Made by a program: the position numbers and the translations under genes
In this document: in pieces, positions 33,504 to 42,753 of the stretch
Layout of the letters: each line of letters opens with the position of its first letter
Numbering within the stretch: position 1 is the stretch's first letter
NCBI RefSeq assembly: GCF_000373965.1
Contig: NZ_KB892866.1
Location: forward strand, 152,566-216,565
Direction: 5' to 3'
From: Uliginosibacterium gangwonense DSM 18521
Lineage (GTDB): Bacteria; Pseudomonadota; Gammaproteobacteria; Burkholderiales; Rhodocyclaceae
Length of the DNA stretch: 64,000 nucleotides
The notes under the pieces: generated by a model
Database searches by the model: none
The model's input: only the letters and a program-made list of their open reading frames with translations
Told to the model about the DNA's origin: nothing

Positions 33504-34475
33504 ATGGAAATAGCACAGATCACCCGCGCATTGCAGCATGATGCGGTCACCGTTGTTTTTCTAAACGTTCTCCTGCAGCAGATCGGCCTGCCCGTGCCTG
33601 CCGTGCCGACGCTGTTGCTGGCGGGGAGTCTCGCCACAACGCCCTCCGCTCTGGGCAAGGTGTTGGCTGCTGCACTGGTGGCATCGGTGATTGCTGACTG
33701 GCTGTGGTATTGGTCGGGCCAGTTCTTCGGCTATCGTGTGCTGGCTGGCCTGTGCAAACTCTCGATCAATCCCTCCTCCTGTGTCAGTGAAACCGAAGCG
33801 CGTTTCATCCGCTGGGGCCTCCCCTCGCTGGTCGTCGCCAAGTTTATTCCCGGCTTTTCAACAGTGGCGCCACCGATTGCCGGTGCCTTGCGCATGAATC
33901 AGCTGAAGTTCTTGCTGGCCGCCGGCGCGGGTGCGGCCCTCTGGGCGGGCTTGGCACTGAGCACGGGCTGGTTTTTGCAAGACACCGTCAGAGCCACCAT
34001 CGCCTTGCTCGAAGAGCACACCCGCACGGCGCTCGTGCTGGTGCTGGTCTTGCTGGGTGGGTGGCTGGGCTGGAAGCTGTGGCAGAAACTCCGCTTCCGC
34101 AAACTCTCTGCGCTTCCCCATATCACTGTCGATGAGTTGATTGCCGCCATGGCAGAAGACGATGCACCGCTGGTGCTCGACTTGCGGGGAGGCGTTATGG
34201 CGGCCGAAACTGCCGTAGTCCCGGGGGCTAGGCGAACGACGCTTGAATTACTGCTGAGTGCAGCAGGCGAGTGGCCCAAAGATCGCCCTGTCGTGACCCT
34301 GTGTGCGTGCCCGGAAGACGCCAGCGCGAAACATGCGGCACGTCAGTTGCTGGATGCCGGCTATCTCTCCGCCCGGCCGCTTAAAGGCGGGTATGAGGCC
34401 TGGTTGACCGCACAAACGCAGTCCGCCTCCTCAGGCACGGTGATTGCGTCCGTACAGGATTCGCGCGCGACCTGA
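33504..34475 (+). CDS. DedA-family membrane protein fused to a rhodanese domain
   Basis: About 323 residues. Residues 1-200 form a DedA/VTT membrane protein: LLQQIGLPVPAVPTLLLAGSLA near the start, DWLWYWSGQFFGYRVL, and FIPGFSTVAPPIAGALRM with the re-entrant-loop motif. DedA proteins move lipid carriers or keep membrane potential. After helices near residues 170-205 a rhodanese domain follows (HITVDELIAAMAEDDAPLVLDLRGG ... VVTLCACPEDASAKHAARQLLDAG), with Cys at the active loop. The fusion would put sulfur-transfer or phosphatase-like chemistry at the inner membrane. Start 33504 (ATG) is preferred over GTG 33483 but lacks a strong ribosome site. Confidence 0.8.
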   Translation: MEIAQITRALQHDAVTVVFLNVLLQQIGLPVPAVPTLLLAGSLATTPSALGKVLAAALVASVIADWLWYWSGQFFGYRVLAGLCKLSINPSSCVSETEARFIRWGLPSLVVAKFIPGFSTVAPPIAGALRMNQLKFLLAAGAGAALWAGLALSTGWFLQDTVRATIALLEEHTRTALVLVLVLLGGWLGWKLWQKLRFRKLSALPHITVDELIAAMAEDDAPLVLDLRGGVMAAETAVVPGARRTTLELLLSAAGEWPKDRPVVTLCACPEDASAKHAARQLLDAGYLSARPLKGGYEAWLTAQTQSASSGTVIASVQDSRAT

Positions 34476-34632
34476 GACAAGCCGCTCTCGCCTGCGCGTA
34501 AAGGGTTTGATCCCAGGGCGCGGGCTCGCCGGCAAAGCGCCTTACCAGAAAATCCACCAGCAGGCGCAAGGCCAGAGGCTGGTGCTGGCGCGAGAGATGC
34601 AAACTGTTATAGGCAACTTGCAAGTCAGGCCG
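34381..34632 (-). pseudogene. LysR-family regulator C-terminal remnant
   Basis: The minus strand encodes DLQVAYNSLHLSRQHQPLA followed by LRLLVDFLVRRFAGEPAPWD. The section from LSRQHQ to LLVDFL is identical in wording to the C-terminus of the intact LysR at 48491-49423, then diverges. The DNA-binding domain and most of the effector domain are absent. It overlaps the end of the DedA-rhodanese gene on the other strand. Confidence 0.7.
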
Positions 34633-34751
34633 CTACCGCAACCTGACTCAAACCAACCCGCCCCTCCACGGAAACCTGAGCGATTCAGTTTTCCTTGCCG
34701 CTTGCCGCCATTTCATAAAAGCGTGGCTGTTCATGAGCGGGCTGTGCCTGC

Positions 34752-34780
34752 CCAAGTGGGTAGATCTATGATCTACTTGG
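34752..34780. repeat. Inverted repeat
   Basis: CCAAGTGGGTAGATC faces GATCTACTTGG around a three-base loop, in the gap between the LysR remnant and the FIST gene. It may be a terminator remnant or regulator site; there is no T-run. Confidence 0.4.
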
Positions 34781-34919
34781 TGTTCCAGTAACTAATATGG
34801 ATGCTGGCTATCGCGTCATTGTGCTTTGCATCAGGCGAATCATGCAGTGTACGTATATTTATGCTTTTGGTGTATTTTTTGTTGGTGCGATAACCGCCGC
34901 TTGAAAAGCGCATAACCTT

Positions 34920-36101
34920 GTGTCAGTAGAATCACTTCACCAGATCCATTTCATGAATATGCAAGTGGCTGACTCAGAAAAAATCAAGACAGGGTGCTCG
35001 TACATTGGTACAGCAAGTGAAGCTGTTGTAGAGGTGGCCGCACAAATCCGGCAGAATGCCTCCGCATTGATACTGTTCTTCTGCTCCTCGGCTTACGATC
35101 TCGATGCTGTGGCGGATGCGTTGAGCAAGCAATTTCCGCATGATCGGGTTGTTGGCTGTACGACAGCAGGAGAAATAGGCCCAATGGGCTACCTGAATCG
35201 TGGGCTGGTTGGGATCAGTTTCGCGGCAGATAGCTTTGCTATCGCAGTCGATACTATCGATGGTCTGTCAGAATTTGAAATAGGCCAGGGCCAAGCCCTG
35301 ACAAAATCCTTGATTGCCCAATTGGAGGCTCGTGGTGTAGTGCCCACCTCCAGCACGAGCTTTGCACTGTTGCTGATAGATGGTTTGTGCATGAGGGAGG
35401 AACCCGTCACCTATGCACTTCAAAGTGGTCTGGGACCGATTCCTTTGATTGGAGGATCGGCAGGAGACGATCTACAGTTCAAAAAGACTTGGGTCTTTTA
35501 TGGGGGCGAGTTTCGGTCTGACCGCGCCGTTGTGATCCTGATGGACACCCATATTCCATTCCGCCCGTTCCGTAACCAACACTTTGCTCCTGGCGCAGAA
35601 CGGGTTGTGGTAACCGCCGCTGACGCCTCGCGTCGTATCGTCTATGAGATCAACGGACTGCCCGCTGTTGAAGAATATGCCAGATTGATAAATGTTGCCG
35701 CTGAGCAACTTGTCCCCTCGATGTTTGCGACTTGGCCCGTTGTAGTCATGATTGATGGCACAGACTATGTTCGTTCGATTCAGCAGGCTAATGCGGATGG
35801 CAGCCTGTCATTTTACTGTGCGATCGAAGATGGCCTAATTTTGAGGGTCGCACAGAGTACAGACATGGTAACAAAGCTAGAGCGTTTCTTTGATGACGCG
35901 CGCAGTCAGATCGGGGAATTTCAAGCAGTGCTTACTTTTGATTGCATTCTACGCAGATTGGAGGCAGAGCGATCTGGTTTGAAGGATGCAATGTCAGCAT
36001 GCTTGAAAAAGTCACATGCTGTTGGGTTTAATACGTATGGTGAGCAGTATTGCGGAGTTCATGTTAACCAGACATTGACCGGAATTGCCTTTGGGAAGTA
36101 G
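34920..36101 (+). CDS. FIST-domain sensory protein (NosP-like)
   Basis: A 393-residue cytoplasmic protein with FIST N (about residues 45-235: LILFFCSSAYDLDAVADAL, RVVGCTTAGEIGP, GLVGISFAAD, PLIGGSAGDDLQFK) and FIST C (about 245-385: INGLPAVEEYARLI, HAVGFNTYGEQYCGVHVNQTLTG) domains. FIST proteins of the NosP type bind haem and sense nitric oxide, controlling a partner kinase. The kinase gene starts three bases after this stop, matching the nosP-nahK arrangement. The start is GTG 34920 or ATG 34953; neither has a strong ribosome site. Haem binding is inferred, not visible. Confidence 0.8.
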   Translation: MSVESLHQIHFMNMQVADSEKIKTGCSYIGTASEAVVEVAAQIRQNASALILFFCSSAYDLDAVADALSKQFPHDRVVGCTTAGEIGPMGYLNRGLVGISFAADSFAIAVDTIDGLSEFEIGQGQALTKSLIAQLEARGVVPTSSTSFALLLIDGLCMREEPVTYALQSGLGPIPLIGGSAGDDLQFKKTWVFYGGEFRSDRAVVILMDTHIPFRPFRNQHFAPGAERVVVTAADASRRIVYEINGLPAVEEYARLINVAAEQLVPSMFATWPVVVMIDGTDYVRSIQQANADGSLSFYCAIEDGLILRVAQSTDMVTKLERFFDDARSQIGEFQAVLTFDCILRRLEAERSGLKDAMSACLKKSHAVGFNTYGEQYCGVHVNQTLTGIAFGK

Positions 36102-36104
36102 CCG

Positions 36105-37217
36105 ATGCTCAATCTGGATACAACGCCTACGATTCAGGCACTTCAAGCGGAGGTTGTCCGACTCAACAAGATCATAAGCGCTTTGATGAATCGGGCCGAG
36201 CGAGAGGCTACCTCCCGTATGACTTCGTATGGATTGTTTCAAACAACGGTCACGCTGGAGAATCAGGTACGCAGTCGGACAACAGAGTTAAGCGCAGCCC
36301 TTCGTGAAAACGAGCAAATCACCAGAAAGTTGCAACTTGAAATCGAAGAACGCAAACGCACTAATCAAGAACTCGAACAGGAACACGAAGAACAGCGCCA
36401 ACTGATTCACAAGTTGGAAGAGGCACACAATCAACTGCTGCAGTCCGAAAAACTGGCTTCGATTGGGCAATTGGCCGCAGGTGTGGCGCATGAAATCAAC
36501 AATCCTATCGGTTTTGTGTACTCCAATCTCGGAACGTTGCAACGCTATGTGGTTGACCTGTTGAAACTGGTTGAACAACTGGATTGCTTTGATGCCGAAA
36601 GGGAGCCTGAGCAAAGCGAGCAGATCAAACGCCTTAAGCAGCAAATAGATTTTGATTTTCTGCACACCGATATTATGGCCCTGATCGATGAGTCCATTGA
36701 CGGGGCAACACGGGTGCGCCAGATTGTTCAGGACCTACGCGATTTCTCCCGCCCCGCTGCGGCGGAATGGCAACTTGCCGACCTGCACCGGGGGTTGGAC
36801 AGTACGATCAATGTGGCCTGGAATGAAATCAAGTACAAGGCGGAGGTGATCCGAGAATACGGTGACATACCTGAAATCGAGTGTTTGCCTTTTCAGCTCA
36901 ATCAGGTCTTCCTGAATCTATTGGTCAACGCTGCACATGCAATTGAGAAACAGGGGAAAATCACCATTCGTACCCGTTGTGATGACCGTACCGTAACGGT
37001 CTCGATCAGTGACACAGGTTGCGGTATTCCACCAGAAATCATCAACCGTATCTTCGACCCATTTTTTACCACCAAACCTATTGGAAAAGGAACTGGCCTT
37101 GGCTTGTCGGTCGCTTACGGAATTGTGGTCAAACATAACGGTGAAATCATTGCGAACAGTAGCCTCGGAGAGGGGACGGAGTTTGTAATTCGTCTGCCGA
37201 TCAGTCAGAATACTTGA
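36105..37217 (+). CDS. Sensor histidine kinase partner of FIST protein (NahK-like)
   Basis: A 370-residue soluble kinase with no membrane segment. Residues 1-118 form a long coiled coil (heptads rich in Glu, Arg and Leu). The phospho-acceptor is His129 in [16 protein letters not shown]. The ATPase domain has the N box [12 protein letters not shown]1 DTGCGIP, F box FDPFFTTK and G2 GTGLGLS. No receiver domain is attached. Ribosome site GGGAAG overlaps the end of the FIST gene, so they are translationally coupled. The signal must come through the FIST protein, which may inhibit autophosphorylation. Confidence 0.85.
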   Translation: MLNLDTTPTIQALQAEVVRLNKIISALMNRAEREATSRMTSYGLFQTTVTLENQVRSRTTELSAALRENEQITRKLQLEIEERKRTNQELEQEHEEQRQLIHKLEEAHNQLLQSEKLASIGQLAAGVAHEINNPIGFVYSNLGTLQRYVVDLLKLVEQLDCFDAEREPEQSEQIKRLKQQIDFDFLHTDIMALIDESIDGATRVRQIVQDLRDFSRPAAAEWQLADLHRGLDSTINVAWNEIKYKAEVIREYGDIPEIECLPFQLNQVFLNLLVNAAHAIEKQGKITIRTRCDDRTVTVSISDTGCGIPPEIINRIFDPFFTTKPIGKGTGLGLSVAYGIVVKHNGEIIANSSLGEGTEFVIRLPISQNT

Positions 37218-37489
37218 TAATCCGGGTAGTCCAGTATCGGTGATATTACGCCTGTCTTCGTGCCAATATACGATATGCGAAGTATGCTAATTATATTTAT
37301 TAAACTGCTCATCAGGGATGAATGAAACCATGCTTGTTTGCCGTGGCATTCCCCTTGCCCTAGAATTTATTAGCCTGCGCCATCATTTGTTGGGCATTCA
37401 CCCTGTTCTTCACTGATGCAGTCAAAAGAATTGATCTGAGCCGTTTGAATGTAAGGATCGTCGCCGCCATACGTCCATAAACATGCATT

Positions 37490-38521
37490 TCACTTTTGTG
37501 CGGTAAACGCGGAAATTATCCGGTCCATCAGCGCAAACAAAAGGTCGATGCTATATCCGACCAGTAACGCCACTGCAAATACCGAGAGAGACTTGATGTT
37601 TGGGTCCGTCTGAGCCACGGGCAGAAACCAGACAACAATCAATCCGGCAAGCGTTCCCATATAGACGCGCAGGCTGTAGACTAAGCCCTGTTCCGGCGTA
37701 AATGATTTTGTGCCAATGTCCTGAGCCAGCCTTCGCAAAACATACAGGCATGCACCAAGCCATCCGTATAACAATGGAAGTAGGTAAAGTTCAATGGATT
37801 GGCAAGCAAACTTGCCAGCCAAACGAGCTTGCTGCAAATCGGCATAGCTGGGTTTTTCCACATGCTTGTATTCATCAAAACCAAATATGCGTAGTGGCGA
37901 TATCCAGATGTTGTTCCAACTCTCCAAAACGGCATAACGAATACGGATTTCCGCTTCCAAGCCCATTTTCTTAGTTTCAAGCAGTGTCGCCTTGGAGGTG
38001 CCTGCATCTAGACCGATTAACTCTTTTTGGTTTTCGATAGCTTGAGTCAGAATCGTTTCTGTCTCACTGATGACTTTTGACCCCACCACCCAGTAGACCT
38101 GCACGACGAGCAAGCTACAGAGGGCGATCAGCGCAAGTGTGCGAAACAGCAATATGCAGCGCTCCGCCGGGCTTATCACAGATTTTTCATTTCGAGCAAA
38201 AAAATTGAAAACAGAACGTCGAAAAATCCCTGGTCCGGTTTGTGCGGAGGCTTTTATGCTTGCACTGGTAACGGGCAGAATGATCGTGGCCAGTTGATTG
38301 CGGGCTTCCCAGAACTTGACTTGTTTGTCGAAGGTGTCAGGGCTATCTAGATTCAGGGATGGCAGGCTCTTCGCTGCAACAATCTCGGCAACCAATTCAA
38401 CGGGGAGGTTGATGCCATGACTTGCGGCATAAGCGAGGAGCAATTCGCCATCAGCGATGGCAGCTATAATTGGGGCTTGAGACGCCCCCGCAATTGGTTC
38501 AGAACCTTGGTTCATGCTCAC
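37490..38521 (-). CDS. Hypothetical membrane protein
   Basis: A 343-residue protein. The N-terminal 115 residues are soluble and Ala-rich. Hydrophobic segments lie at about residues 124-145 (ALIALCSLLVVQVYWVVG), 237-258 (YLLPLLYGWLGACLYVLRRL), 283-300 and 315-335. The loop between the first two is about 90 residues with a helical, charged start. No family recognised. It is convergent with the kinase gene and its start abuts a fossil chemoreceptor. Confidence 0.6.
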   Translation of the reverse strand: MSMNQGSEPIAGASQAPIIAAIADGELLLAYAASHGINLPVELVAEIVAAKSLPSLNLDSPDTFDKQVKFWEARNQLATIILPVTSASIKASAQTGPGIFRRSVFNFFARNEKSVISPAERCILLFRTLALIALCSLLVVQVYWVVGSKVISETETILTQAIENQKELIGLDAGTSKATLLETKKMGLEAEIRIRYAVLESWNNIWISPLRIFGFDEYKHVEKPSYADLQQARLAGKFACQSIELYLLPLLYGWLGACLYVLRRLAQDIGTKSFTPEQGLVYSLRVYMGTLAGLIVVWFLPVAQTDPNIKSLSVFAVALLVGYSIDLLFALMDRIISAFTAQK

Positions 38522-38650
38522 CTTACCTCGATCTTGTATTCACTTGTGACCCAGCCGTCTCCTACGTACACGTCATTATTGAAGGCAACTTGACTGCCCA
38601 ATGGAGCAGGTCTCTCTGCTGGCTTGAGGAAGTGGTTTTGAGGGGGCGGA

Positions 38651-38899
38651 TGGAGAGATGCCGTTGCGGACGGCTATACGGCGCGCGACGAAGTAGGCAA
38701 ATCTGCACATGAAGTGAAAGATCTCTCCACGTTATTTGATCGGCTCGACCAACACTCAGAAGAAATCAATGGGACCATCCGCGTGATCAGGGATATTGCC
38801 GACCAGGCCAACCTGCTTGCACTGAATGCAGCCATTGAAGCCGTCCGTACAGGTGAATAGGGGTGTGGATTCGCCGTAGTTGCTTACACATATGATTGA
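38651..38899 (+). pseudogene. Methyl-accepting chemotaxis protein signalling-tip remnant
   Basis: The frame encodes [20 protein letters not shown], then [27 protein letters not shown], an in-frame TAG at 38858, GCGFAVV and a stop. This is the hairpin tip of an MCP (normally [21 protein letters not shown]), with the conserved Gln codon changed to a stop. Sensor, membrane segments and the second arm are missing. Confidence 0.8.
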
Positions 38900-39155
38900 G
38901 GGCGTCAGTGGTTAAATCCGTGGTGCAGTCGCCAGTATGCACGAGACACTGGGCGCCGTTTGTAGTGCTGTTCGCCTCTCACGTGCAGATGGCACTTTGC
39001 AAACCACACGCTCTCCATTTCTTTGTACAGCATGGCTGTTCTTAATTAACCAAGCAAATGTCATTTAAAATGAAATCCTGAATGGGAAGAGGTTGGCTAC
39101 GCAGCCAGACAAACCACATACGAATACATAAATAGATAAAACAAAGAATAGGCGA

Positions 39156-39314
39156 CTAGTTCTTCGCTTGAGAGCCATTTTTGGTAGTTGACGGATATTT
39201 TTTAGAAAAAAGAGCATCTGCCACCTCTTTGACAAGGTAGAGGTACGAAGCCACTGCAACCAAAAACACAGCAATGCCATGCAGAGCGAAAACCATCCAG
39301 TCCGGTACGTTCAT
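39156..39314 (-). CDS. Small membrane protein, 52 residues
   Basis: A short frame: ATG 39314 with GGGGAA five bases upstream, TAG at 39156. The protein starts MNVPDWMVFALHGIAVFLVA and has one membrane helix at about residues 8-28, then a charged Lys-rich tail (SKKYPSTTKNGSQAKN). Single-span microproteins of this type often bind larger membrane complexes. It is divergent from the AdeR-like regulator gene 190 bases away, but no functional link is shown. Confidence 0.55.
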   Translation of the reverse strand: MNVPDWMVFALHGIAVFLVAVASYLYLVKEVADALFSKKYPSTTKNGSQAKN

Positions 39315-39505
39315 AGTTTCCCCAGAATAGAAGAGAACGAATAAAAATTGGTTTGTTCAGAAAGTCCAAAAAAACGCTTGGGTATTTTTCAGGCTTGTCT
39401 TATTTCCTCGAAAATGACAATATATTCCTTGAACAGTACGCGTAGGCTACTTCGGTAGAATCAGCATTTCATCGAAGAATTATGGAGATTGTGTGGAGAA
39501 CAAAG

Positions 39506-40246
39506 ATGGCGGCAGAAATTGATTTCAATGACCCTCACCCCGGCTATCCATCATTGAGCCTGATTCTCATCGTCGAGGACGAACAGGAAATACTGGACAT
39601 CTTGTCTGCTTACGTGGAACGCAGTGGCCTTCGTTCCATACAGGCAAAAGACGGACGCAAGGCGTTGGAACTTCATTTGTCTCACGCACCAGATCTTGTG
39701 CTTTTAGATGTTCAGCTCCCGCAGATTGATGGCTGGAGGGTTCTATCAGAAATACGCCACAGGGGAGAGACTCCCGTCATCATGCTCACAGCAATGGACC
39801 AGGATGTGGATAAGCTAATGGGGCTTCGTACCGGAGCAGACGATTATATTGTGAAGCCCTTTAATCCCGCTGAAGTCGTGGCGCGTATTCAGGCTGTGCT
39901 GAGAAGATCAGGCAATAACAAATATTCCGATGGCAAAATTGTCCGCGTCTCTGATTTTTTGATCAATCTGGAAACCTACGAAGTCAATGTTTGTGTTAAG
40001 GAAGAGAAAGTCGCTCTATCCGTCACGCTGACGGAATTCAAACTTCTGGTATATCTGGCCAGAAATCCCAGAAGGGTTGTGAGCCGTAGTGAGTTGCTGG
40101 AGGCGTGTCTGCCAGAAAGTGATGCTTTGGAACGTACGGTAGATAGTCACATTTACAAGCTTAGAAAGAAGATTGAGGCAACGGGGATTGCAGACGTTCT
40201 GGTGAGTGTTCGTGGAGTGGGATACAGGCTTCTAGGTGCAGAATGA
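39506..40246 (+). CDS. adeR: OmpR-family response regulator (AdeR-like)
   Basis: A response regulator of 246 residues from ATG 39506, with GGAG seven bases upstream (the longer ATG 39482 has none). The receiver domain has VEDEQ, phospho-acceptor Asp68 in DLVLLDVQLPQIDGW, MLTAMDQDVDKLMGLRTGADD and KPFNPAEVVARIQAVLRR. The winged-helix DNA-binding domain ends SDALERTVDSHIYKLRKKIEATGI, then VRGVGYRLL. The phrasing follows Acinetobacter AdeR more closely than BaeR or OmpR. It overlaps the kinase gene (ATGA) and precedes the RND operon, which it probably activates. Confidence 0.88.
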   Translation: MAAEIDFNDPHPGYPSLSLILIVEDEQEILDILSAYVERSGLRSIQAKDGRKALELHLSHAPDLVLLDVQLPQIDGWRVLSEIRHRGETPVIMLTAMDQDVDKLMGLRTGADDYIVKPFNPAEVVARIQAVLRRSGNNKYSDGKIVRVSDFLINLETYEVNVCVKEEKVALSVTLTEFKLLVYLARNPRRVVSRSELLEACLPESDALERTVDSHIYKLRKKIEATGIADVLVSVRGVGYRLLGAE

Positions 40247-41322
40247 AACTCAATGGATTAAGCCGTCAAATTGCGCTGTCAATGGTCAAGATATCTCTGG
40301 GTATCTCGGCATTGACAACCATTACCTCATGGTTGTTTTACTACATAATATTTTCATATTTACCTGAGCAGTATTCATGTGAATCGATTTCAATTTGGCC
40401 GGATTTTTCTGACTGGCTCCTGATAGCTTTTACAACCCTCATGGGTTTGGTGCTGTCGATTGTTGTCGCCGTCAAGCTATCAGGCCGGATTTTGGTTCCA
40501 CTCAATTCAGTTGCCAATGGAATTCGAAGTGTAGCGCATGGTGACTTGAATGCACGTGCAATATGTAATGATCAGTCGCTTGGCGAGGCTGCTTCTTTGG
40601 TTAACGACTTTAATGCGCTGGTAGATAAGCTGCAAAAAACCACAGAAGAACAAAGATTCTGGCATGCCGCAATTGCCCATGAACTTCGTACCCCGGTAAC
40701 GATTCTTCGTGGCCGATTGCAAGGTTTGTCTGAAGGGGTTTTTGCGCCGAGTGAGGCAACATTTTCTGGCTTGCTTAAGCAAATTGAAAACATCGGCCGA
40801 CTCATTGAGGATTTGAGGGTTGTGAGCCTTGCAGAATGCGGGCATCTACACTTTGAGATGCGAGGCGTTGCATTGGCGGCTGAAGTGCAAAGCGTGGTGA
40901 ATTTGTATAAGCCTATTTTTCTGGAGTCTGGGCATCAAATACATCTTGATGTGCAGGCTGACATTGTTTATTGTGACCCGGCTCGGATACGTCAGGCATT
41001 GGTTGCAATTCTGGAGAACGTCAAAGTTCATGCAAATCCTGGGGAAATCTGTATCAAGTTAGTGGTAGAGAATGATTGGTGCGCTCTTCGTATCAAAGAC
41101 GCGGGGCCAGGTATAGAACCCGAGGCCATCCCACTCATATTTAAAGCTTTTTTCAAAAGCACTACGAGCAATTCCCCTAAAAGCACCGGATTGGGTCTGG
41201 CGGTTGTCGACGCCATCATGAAGGCACACAACGGGTTGGCGACATGCGAATCGGTATTGGGGCAATGGACTCAATTCGAGCTTGGATGGCCGAACCGTCC
41301 GCAAGATGATTTACGTGCTTGA
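40243..41322 (+). CDS. adeS: Sensor histidine kinase (AdeS-like)
   Basis: A 359-residue inner-membrane kinase. Transmembrane helices at about 13-37 and 58-78 enclose a short periplasmic loop of about 20 residues. HAMP follows (LSGRILVPLNSVANGIRSVAHGDLNAR). The acceptor is His146 in WHAAIAHELRTPVTILRGRLQG, almost word for word the AdeS H box. The ATPase domain has DAGPGIE and KSTGLGLAVVDAIMKAHNG. The N box (ILENVKVHA) is slightly unusual. Because the loop is so short, the signal is likely sensed in or near the membrane. Confidence 0.86.
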   Translation: MKLNGLSRQIALSMVKISLGISALTTITSWLFYYIIFSYLPEQYSCESISIWPDFSDWLLIAFTTLMGLVLSIVVAVKLSGRILVPLNSVANGIRSVAHGDLNARAICNDQSLGEAASLVNDFNALVDKLQKTTEEQRFWHAAIAHELRTPVTILRGRLQGLSEGVFAPSEATFSGLLKQIENIGRLIEDLRVVSLAECGHLHFEMRGVALAAEVQSVVNLYKPIFLESGHQIHLDVQADIVYCDPARIRQALVAILENVKVHANPGEICIKLVVENDWCALRIKDAGPGIEPEAIPLIFKAFFKSTTSNSPKSTGLGLAVVDAIMKAHNGLATCESVLGQWTQFELGWPNRPQDDLRA

Positions 41323-41601
41323 GTGCGCCCCTACTTCGGAGACCGTGAGCAGCAAGCCCCGCGAGGGCGGTTTCATTTTCTCCATCAAATCTCCACACCA
41401 ATCCAACTCAATCGCCAATAACGCTCGTCAGAATATCTGATTCTCTGTACGGCAGACTTTTGCCTGGATGGCCCTGTTGAATCGGCGGCTGGCGCTTACC
41501 CATTCACTTTGAACAAGCGACTGATAAGTTTTACGGGAACGGAACCCTTCGCTGATTGCGATATTTCTTCTCCTACCTATTTACTGAGACAAGACCTCTC
41601 C

Positions 41602-42729
41602 ATGTACTCTCCCCTTAAAAGAATTTCGGTTCTACTTTCTGCGGCCATGGCGCTGATACTGGCCGCATGCCAATCCGGTAGCCAGGAATCGCAGCAACAG
41701 GTACAACAGCAGGCTCCTGTGGTAAACGTTCAGTTGATCGTTCCGCAGAGCGTTGCATTGGATACCGAGTTGGCAGGCCGCACCAATGCGAGCACGATTG
41801 CGGAGGTACGGCCACAGGTGGGCGGAATCATTGAGAAACGCCTCTTTGAAGAAGGCAGCGAAGTGAAGGCGGGGCAACCCCTCTACCAGATCGCCCAGGC
41901 CACCTACCGCGCCAGCTATGAGAGCGCCGAGGCCAATGTTGTGACACTACGCTTGAAGGCCCAGCGTTATAAGGAACTGGCCGCCAATGACGCCGTTGGA
42001 CAGCAGGACTATGACGACATCGTGGCCTCACTCAAACAGGCGGAAGCCGCGCTGCAAACGGCCAAAATCAATCTGGACTACACCCATGTATATGCCCCCG
42101 TGGCGGGCCGAATCGGCAAATCCAGCGTTACCGTTGGTGCACTCGTCACGGCGGACCAGAGCACGGCGTTGGCCACCGTGCAGCAGCTTGATCCTATCTA
42201 TGTGGATGTGACGCGCTCAAGCCGTGAATTGCTGGCACTCCAGAACCAGCTCGCCAATGGCGCAATCAAGGCGGCAGGTGAAAATGCCGCACGCGTGAAG
42301 CTTACGCTTGAAGATGGTAGCGAATATCCGCTGGAAGGCAAGCTGCAATTTTCGGAAATGTCGGTCAATACGAGTACGGGTTCGGTGACGTTGCGTGCAA
42401 TTTTCCCAAATCCGAAACATCGTCTACTGCCAGGCATGTTCGTCAAAGCCAGGCTGGTCGAAGGCATCAACGAAAAAGCCATCCTCGTGCAACAAAATTA
42501 CGTTTCGCATAATGCCAAGGGTAAAGCCATTGTCATTATTGTTGGTAAAGACGGCAAGGCCGAAGAGCGTGAGGTTCAGACCACCCGCTCGGTTGGCAAT
42601 ATGTGGCTCGTGAGCGCTGGCCTCAAAGCTGGCGACCAGCTCATCACCGGTGGTTTGCAGTACGCGCAGCCGGGCACGCCAGTGCAGATTGCTTCTGCAT
42701 CAGCTCCCGCTGCTCTACCCGCCAAGTAA
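41602..42729 (+). CDS. adeA: RND efflux periplasmic adaptor (AdeA/AcrA-like lipoprotein)
   Basis: A membrane-fusion protein of 375 residues from ATG 41602. The lipoprotein signal is LSAAMALILAAC. Domains run in order: beta-barrel/lipoyl start (VRPQVGGIIEKRLFEEGSEVKAGQPLYQI), alpha-hairpin (about 100-170: SAEANVVTLRLKAQRYKEL), returning lipoyl half (INLDYTHVYAPVAGRIGKSSVTVGALV), then the membrane-proximal domain ending in TGGLQYAQPGTPVQ. It bridges the RND pump and outer channel. It lies 24 bases upstream of the pump gene. Confidence 0.9.
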   Translation: MYSPLKRISVLLSAAMALILAACQSGSQESQQQVQQQAPVVNVQLIVPQSVALDTELAGRTNASTIAEVRPQVGGIIEKRLFEEGSEVKAGQPLYQIAQATYRASYESAEANVVTLRLKAQRYKELAANDAVGQQDYDDIVASLKQAEAALQTAKINLDYTHVYAPVAGRIGKSSVTVGALVTADQSTALATVQQLDPIYVDVTRSSRELLALQNQLANGAIKAAGENAARVKLTLEDGSEYPLEGKLQFSEMSVNTSTGSVTLRAIFPNPKHRLLPGMFVKARLVEGINEKAILVQQNYVSHNAKGKAIVIIVGKDGKAEEREVQTTRSVGNMWLVSAGLKAGDQLITGGLQYAQPGTPVQIASASAPAALPAK

Positions 42730-42753
42730 TCCGATTGCCAGGGAATCCAGTTC

